Shown here: positions 59,583-64,000 of the stretch, one piece after another
Position numbering within the stretch: the first letter of the stretch is position 1
Layout: the number at the start of each line of letters is the position of its first letter
Source: an uncultured Treponema sp.
GTDB taxonomy: Bacteria > Spirochaetota > Spirochaetia > Treponematales > Treponemataceae
NCBI GenBank assembly: GCA_910584475.1
Contig: CAJUBD010000016.1
Location: 3,249 to 67,248 of the forward strand
DNA: 64,000 nucleotides
Direction of reading: 5' to 3'
The notes under the pieces: model-generated
Told to the model about the DNA's origin: nothing
What the model saw: only the letters and a program-made list of their open reading frames with translations
Database searches by the model: none
Made by a program: the position numbers and the translations under genes

Positions 59583-60854
59583 ATGAAAAAGCTCAACATC
59601 GTTGATATGTTCTGCGGGGGCGGCGGCGAATCGACGGGAATCATTGAGACCGCGCGAGAACATGGGTTCGACATCAACCTGTCCGCGATAAACCACTGGG
59701 AACGCGCGATCGAAACACATGCCGCGAACTATCCGTTCGCGGAACACCGTTGCGAGAACGTGCAGCGCGTTGACCCCATGAGCCTCGCCGCGTCAAGGAA
59801 CACGGATCTGATGTGGGCAAGCCCAAGCTGCCAGCACTTCAGCGTGGCACGCGGCGGCAAGCCGAGAAGCGAGCGGATGAGAAGCCCCGCGTGGGAAGTC
59901 CTGCGCTTCGCAGAAGAAATCCATCCGAAAAGAATCATTGTTGAAAATGTTCCAGAATTTCAAACTTGGGGACCGTTAGATGAAAACGGAAAAATTATAA
60001 AAGAGATGAAAGGAAAGACTTTTCAAGCGTTCATCGCGGGTCTGCGCTCCCTGCATTACGCGGTTGACTGGCGCGTCCTGTGCGCGGCGGACTACGGAGC
60101 ACCGACATCGCGGCGACGGCTCTTCATCCAAGCGGTTCGCCTTGACTGCGGGAAGCGCGTCCTGTGGCCGGCGAAAACGAACTCTCAGGACGAAGACATG
60201 TTCCTTCCGAAATGGAGGGCGGCGACGGATATAATAGACTGGTCCATTCCCTGCCAGTCCGTAAATCAACGGAAGAAGCCGTTGTGCGCCGCGACGGTGC
60301 GGCGCATTGAATACGGCATAAGGAAGTACTGGGGAGAGTGCGCCGTACCGTTCCTTGCCATACTGCGAGGCGCGTCAAAGACCGAGAGCCTCGCGAAGCC
60401 GCTCTCCACCATATCGTGCAGCGGCGCGCATCACATGCTGATAGCGCCGCTACTGCTTGGGCAGCAGTCGGGAGCGAGAGGTCGCCCCGTCACCGAGCCT
60501 TGCCCTACAATCGCCACGGCGGGGGCAATCGGGCTAGTACAGCCGTTGATAACAGAACACTATGGGAACGGAAAATCCGTTCCCATAGAAAATCCCCTGC
60601 CAACATTAACAACAAAAGACAGATTCGCGCTCGTCGGAACTGACGGGCTGGACATAGGATTTCGGATGCTTCAGCCGCACGAGCTCGCGGCGGCTACAGG
60701 ATTTCCATGCGACTACAAATTCACCGGCAACAAGAGCGAGGTCGTAAAGCAGATAGGCAACGCCGTGCCGCCGAACTTCGCCCGCGCTCTGTTTTCTCAG
60801 ACGGTGAAAAAGGAAGCCGCCCTCAACAAGAAAGCATTCCTTTCTTTTCCATAA
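59583..60854 (+). CDS. C5 cytosine-specific DNA methyltransferase
   Basis: A 423-residue enzyme that methylates cytosine C5 in DNA. Motif I is IVDMFCGGGGESTGI, motif IV is ASPSCQHFS (PSC in place of the usual PPC, catalytic Cys kept), motif VI is IVENVPEF, motif VIII is TSRRRLFIQAVR, and motif X is QIGNAVPPNFARAL. The variable target-recognition region lies between motifs VIII and IX. No restriction enzyme is adjacent, so it is an orphan methylase, probably protecting the element. Confidence 0.92.
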   Translation: MKKLNIVDMFCGGGGESTGIIETAREHGFDINLSAINHWERAIETHAANYPFAEHRCENVQRVDPMSLAASRNTDLMWASPSCQHFSVARGGKPRSERMRSPAWEVLRFAEEIHPKRIIVENVPEFQTWGPLDENGKIIKEMKGKTFQAFIAGLRSLHYAVDWRVLCAADYGAPTSRRRLFIQAVRLDCGKRVLWPAKTNSQDEDMFLPKWRAATDIIDWSIPCQSVNQRKKPLCAATVRRIEYGIRKYWGECAVPFLAILRGASKTESLAKPLSTISCSGAHHMLIAPLLLGQQSGARGRPVTEPCPTIATAGAIGLVQPLITEHYGNGKSVPIENPLPTLTTKDRFALVGTDGLDIGFRMLQPHELAAATGFPCDYKFTGNKSEVVKQIGNAVPPNFARALFSQTVKKEAALNKKAFLSFP

Positions 60855-60859
60855 TTTTT

Positions 60860-60917
60860 CCACAGTAGGATTTAGGAGAAGCCAAAAAGAGCTTCGCAGA
60901 AATCCATGAGGCTGTGG
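60860..60917. other. Three-part imperfect hairpin between convergent genes
   Basis: CCACAG (60860-60865) with CTGTGG (60912-60917), GGATTT (60868-60873) with AAATCC (60900-60905), and GAAGC (60878-60882) with GCTTC (60891-60895) stack into one long interrupted stem. It may be a bidirectional terminator or a structured DNA site. Confidence 0.55.
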
Positions 60918-60944
60918 TAAAATTGTGGGAAAGCGGTCGCGGCG

Positions 60945-63900
60945 CTACCGCTCGATGTCGATGCGCATCACGCTCTTTTTGCGGCTTTCCTTTCTTTCCT
61001 GCTTTTTTTCGACTTTTTCGCTCCTTGCGTATTCCTTCAGGAAAGTGTCGCGGGGAACGTCATAGAACGACTTGTCGCTGTCCATTAGCGTCACCATGTT
61101 GTTTTCCTTTGAGGCAGAAATAATCTTACAGTTCTGAAGTATCCTGTCTTTTCCGATTCCGAAAGTCTTGCCGGTCTTGAACGCGATGCCGTTCACGGTG
61201 TCTCCGATTTTCAAGTCGAAGTTGTCGTCAACTTTTGCGCCGTTCGCGGAGACCGTGTCGTACATCGGGCGGGCAATCATCTTTTCGTATCGATTGGCTT
61301 TCAAATGCTCCTCGTTGAGAGGCGTTTCTTTCACCGCGTCAAGGTATGTCCGCACTACTACTTCGTTCACAGTTTCGCCGTCCTTTCGAAGAGCTTTCAG
61401 CAAATCCTTCGTCCTGCGCCGCTCCTCCACAGGCATGTCATTTATTATGGCTTTCGCCACCTTCAGCGCGTCAATGGGCGAGTTCGCCTCCTTGCGACAG
61501 TACACCGAAAGATTGTGGCGGAAGTTGTTCGCTGTGTTGTCGCGCTGCCTGAAGAAGTCCTCGTACTGCGCCACGAGCATCTTATCAACGGCTGGAGTGT
61601 TCTCGGAAAAGCCTTTCGCGCGTTCGACCTGCTTTTCGGAAATCAGTTCCCTGAGCGTTCTGTCTGGCACGACTATTTTCTCGCCGCCCTCGTTTGCGAG
61701 CGTCCATGAGTTGGCTTTCGCATCGTGCCCTCTCACATTCATATCCGCGTATGTTTTCAGCCCGTTTTGCGTTATCATCGCGAACTCAGGGACTTTCGTT
61801 TTCCCGAATTCAACCTTGACTTTTGTAGTTTGTCCGTTTTCATCTTTGACTTCGACCGTCCTTTCCTTCGGCTCTTCTTTTTCGCCTTCGGCGGACCGCG
61901 CGATGTTCTGCGGCTCTTCCAGCGCGGAAACGTGATAGTATTTCGTCTGCACGAATTCTTTCCTGCCGTCAGCCTCGACGGGAACGTTGAGGATTATGAA
62001 GTCGTTTTCGGAACTTTCCCTGACCCTCGTTCCCCTCGCGTGGGCCTCGAGTTCGTTCACGAGTACGAATTCCTCGTCGGGCTTCGCGACTCCCGCCGCG
62101 ACAAGTTTCTTCTGGAATTCTTCCGCGACTCCTTTGTTTTCGCCCGTGAACTCGTTTCCGGCGGCGGACTTTATCCCGCCCGAAATTTCGAGCGTTCCGG
62201 CGTCCGCCCGCGGAATGTCGCGGGCCGGAGCGCCTTCGCCTGCCGAGAACTCATACGCGAATTCGCCGTGAAGCAACTCGCCCTCGCTTCCGTCGTGGTT
62301 CCGGAAATTCGGGATTTCCGTCATCAGTATCGGCTCCAGGATTTTCGCGTAGCTCTCTTCCTCGCGCGCGTATTCCTCGCCATCCAAGTACCGTGAGAAT
62401 TTCTCCACGGAATTCTGGAAGTCGCCGCCGCCGATTTCCGCGACATCGATCAGGTGGAACACGGCGGTCTTCGCTTCCGGCGGGAGGTTCCACCTTTCGC
62501 TGTCGATTTCGGCGAATTTCTTGAGGACGGACACGACCTGCTCGGGATGGTACGGCTTCCTTTCCGCGCCGTAGAACATCGTGAAAGTTTTCTCCGCGCC
62601 GTTCGCCCCGCCGCGCTCGCGGACGGATTCGGTTTCCGGTCCTTTCAGGCCGGCGACGTCGCGGATTTTCTGGATTTCGCCCGGGGTCGGCGCGGCCCGC
62701 ATCTCCAATCGCATTGTTGCTGAAAGCGACTGGAGTTCGCTCCTCAGCTCAAACGGAACTTCCTTTGGCTCGTCAAGCGTTCCGAAAATCTCAATCGCCG
62801 TGTCGATTCCCAGCGCGTCCATCGCCGCGACACGCTCGGGGTCGGCGATTTCGGACTTTTCCGCGAATTCCCACCGCTTCGCCCTGCCGACCCTTTCCGC
62901 GTAGCCGCCGTCCAGCATCCCTTGCGCGATGTTCGCGACTTCGCCTTCGGACGCGTTCCTCCCGCCGCCGACCTGCTCCATGATTTTCTGGAGCATTTCC
63001 ACGCGGATGTCGTCGAGCCCCTTTACTCCCAGCCTGTCGTCAAGGTCGAAGGTCTCGCGGTATTTCGCGCCGATTTCATTGTCGGCGACAATCGCGCTCT
63101 CGATTCTGTCGCGGAAGTCGTACTCGTTTTCCGCCTCCGTCTTTTCCCCGACGTGCTCGCGGACGGTCGCTTCCCGCCTGTCAAGCCCGAAATGCCTCTC
63201 GACGCTTTCTTCGGCCATTTTCATGAACTCTTCCGTGTTCCAGTCGTCCTCGTAGCCGTTCCTTATGTATATGAAGTCGCTGTAGCCGTTCTCGTCAACT
63301 AGCCAGCCCTCGCGCGTGGTCCTGTCGTAGGACGCGCCGTAGTTCGTCCTGCCGTAGTTGTTCAGCCCGCCGCTCCCGTCGTCGAAATGGGTCCACAGCC
63401 ATCCGTCCTCCGAAAGCCGGAGGCTCGCGGGATACTCCCTCGTGGTTTCCTCCTCGTGCGAATCGCGCAGGTTCGCCCTGTGAAGCTCCCCTTTCATCGC
63501 GAGGGCGAAGGACGCGGAATCCCCGCTCAGTTCCGCCGTCCACGCGTTTTCCATTTCGTCGTAGGAAAAGTTGTTTTCCCTCATCCTCTCGGAGTCGGCG
63601 GCGGTGAGTCTCATAGTGACCGTGCCGGACTTCCTGTCCAGCGTTATCTTCTGCCCGCCCACGGAGTACGAGTGCAGGTTCGTGTGGGGCTTCTCCTCAG
63701 CGTTTTCCGCTTCCGTCCTTTCCACGCCTGCCGCGCGGACGGCCTCTTCCCGCCCTAATGCCGCGCCGCTGATTTTTAGGAACAGATTTGGCTTGCCACT
63801 TTCCGCCGCGAGCTTCTCTATGTCGCCGAGCGACTCCAGGCTTCTGAATCCCGCGCCGGACAGCATCGCGGCCTCCTCGTCCGTAAGCTCGTGGTCGTCG

Positions 63901-64000
63901 CCGTTCGCGGCGAGGATTTCCCGCATCGCCTCCTTCGCGTGGAGTCTTCGGTACGCCGTGCCGTGCGCCTCGGCCATCAGGTCGTAGGTGGACTTCCCGC
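60945..64000 (-). CDS. Very large multidomain mobile-element protein (N-terminus outside window)
   Basis: More than 1,017 residues, open to the right edge: the frame continues upstream of the first Met seen (GKSTYDLMAEAHG), so the real start lies outside. It is highly charged, Glu/Lys/Arg-rich, without membrane segments. Repeated stretches look like separate small domains (LHSYSVGGQKITLDRKSG, LRLSEDGWLWTHFDDGSGGL, TKVPEFAMITQNGLKTYAD, IGDTVNGIAFKTGKTFGIGK) joined by acidic linkers. This is typical of large polyvalent proteins injected or carried by conjugative elements and phages. A precise domain assignment is not possible from the sequence alone. Confidence 0.7.
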   Translation of the reverse strand, partial: GKSTYDLMAEAHGTAYRRLHAKEAMREILAANGDDHELTDEEAAMLSGAGFRSLESLGDIEKLAAESGKPNLFLKISGAALGREEAVRAAGVERTEAENAEEKPHTNLHSYSVGGQKITLDRKSGTVTMRLTAADSERMRENNFSYDEMENAWTAELSGDSASFALAMKGELHRANLRDSHEEETTREYPASLRLSEDGWLWTHFDDGSGGLNNYGRTNYGASYDRTTREGWLVDENGYSDFIYIRNGYEDDWNTEEFMKMAEESVERHFGLDRREATVREHVGEKTEAENEYDFRDRIESAIVADNEIGAKYRETFDLDDRLGVKGLDDIRVEMLQKIMEQVGGGRNASEGEVANIAQGMLDGGYAERVGRAKRWEFAEKSEIADPERVAAMDALGIDTAIEIFGTLDEPKEVPFELRSELQSLSATMRLEMRAAPTPGEIQKIRDVAGLKGPETESVRERGGANGAEKTFTMFYGAERKPYHPEQVVSVLKKFAEIDSERWNLPPEAKTAVFHLIDVAEIGGGDFQNSVEKFSRYLDGEEYAREEESYAKILEPILMTEIPNFRNHDGSEGELLHGEFAYEFSAGEGAPARDIPRADAGTLEISGGIKSAAGNEFTGENKGVAEEFQKKLVAAGVAKPDEEFVLVNELEAHARGTRVRESSENDFIILNVPVEADGRKEFVQTKYYHVSALEEPQNIARSAEGEKEEPKERTVEVKDENGQTTKVKVEFGKTKVPEFAMITQNGLKTYADMNVRGHDAKANSWTLANEGGEKIVVPDRTLRELISEKQVERAKGFSENTPAVDKMLVAQYEDFFRQRDNTANNFRHNLSVYCRKEANSPIDALKVAKAIINDMPVEERRRTKDLLKALRKDGETVNEVVVRTYLDAVKETPLNEEHLKANRYEKMIARPMYDTVSANGAKVDDNFDLKIGDTVNGIAFKTGKTFGIGKDRILQNCKIISASKENNMVTLMDSDKSFYDVPRDTFLKEYARSEKVEKKQERKESRKKSVMRIDIER

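Larger units (their letters stand above)
50290..64000. mobile_element. Integrated plasmid-, phage- or ICE-like element (left part; right end outside window)
   Basis: From here on, the sequence is visibly richer in G+C, lacks the host hairpin repeats, and its genes have strong Shine-Dalgarno sites. Content: partition genes (parA, parB), a replication protein with iteron-like repeats, two single-strand-binding proteins, orphan methyltransferases and a very large multidomain protein. Such sets occur on integrative conjugative elements, phage-plasmids and plasmids. No integrase, relaxase or secretion genes lie in the visible part, so the type and exact ends are uncertain. Confidence 0.7.

Noticed and set aside
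61725..62396. Plus-strand frames opposite the giant element protein
   Set aside because: Shadows caused by high G+C third positions; no start signals or motifs.
1..64000. tRNA genes, rRNA genes, CRISPR arrays and known riboswitches
   Set aside because: All intergenic regions were scanned by eye for T-loop GGTTCRA motifs, spaced direct repeats and conserved riboswitch cores, and none was found. A covariance-model search would be decisive.

Overview
The window reads as chromosome of a fermentative, anaerobic spirochaete, most likely a gut or rumen Treponema. This is inferred from pyruvate formate-lyase plus a flavo-diiron protein, a small bacterial SRP RNA, several conserved proteins of treponemal type, an LTA-like polymer locus, and an A+T-rich host background with very frequent aaaaatt/gaaaaa codon runs. 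No rRNA, tRNA or CRISPR array was found.

Layout. 1-5.8 kb: the 5' end of a small membrane protein, purA, and a surface-polymer locus made of a YidC-like/LTA-synthase-like fusion (broken at a G8 tract) and a CDP-glycerol glycerophosphotransferase-like protein. 6-17 kb: pflB, a flavo-diiron protein, rqcH/NFACT, metF with a coupled PAP2-like gene, a conserved hypothetical and an oligopeptide-binding protein. 17.1-20.3 kb: an A+T-rich accessory cassette of small genes (SAP/DUF6434, DUF7662-like, GNAT, truncated hexapeptide acetyltransferase, zinc-ribbon protein, LdcA/MccF peptidase containing a G9 tract). 20.4-30.3 kb: purB, pyrF, a pyrK-pyrD fusion, folD, miaB, radA and a HAD phosphatase. 30.3-50 kb: a Mpi-type DNA invertase, recQ, a GH35 beta-galactosidase, transketolase with a PTS EIIA-like protein, a short sigma-70-family factor behind a perfect sigma-54 promoter, an MFS transporter, SRP RNA, a DUF4015 protein with mnmE, and ABC transporter parts.

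50.3-64 kb: a G+C-richer mobile element that runs off the right edge. It carries parA, a DUF6291 gene (frameshifted at a C7 tract), parB, an HTH replication protein with internal iteron-like repeats, two SSB-like proteins, many small accessory genes, a SAM methyltransferase, a C5 cytosine methyltransferase, and a very large convergent multidomain protein. A perfect 26-bp palindrome lies just upstream of parA. No integrase, relaxase or secretion gene is visible in the part shown.

Host expression signals are unusual. At least five host genes have a -35/-10 promoter whose -10 box ends 6-7 nt before the start codon, so their mRNAs are probably leaderless. The element genes almost all have strong Shine-Dalgarno sequences. 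Host intergenic regions also hold two families of small hairpin repeats (A, at gene ends; B, directly before start codons and including the Shine-Dalgarno) that are absent from the element.

The strongest leads are the RpoN-to-sigma70-factor cascade signal at 40.7-41.8 kb and the YidC/LTA-synthase fusion locus with its G-tract at 1.8-5.8 kb.
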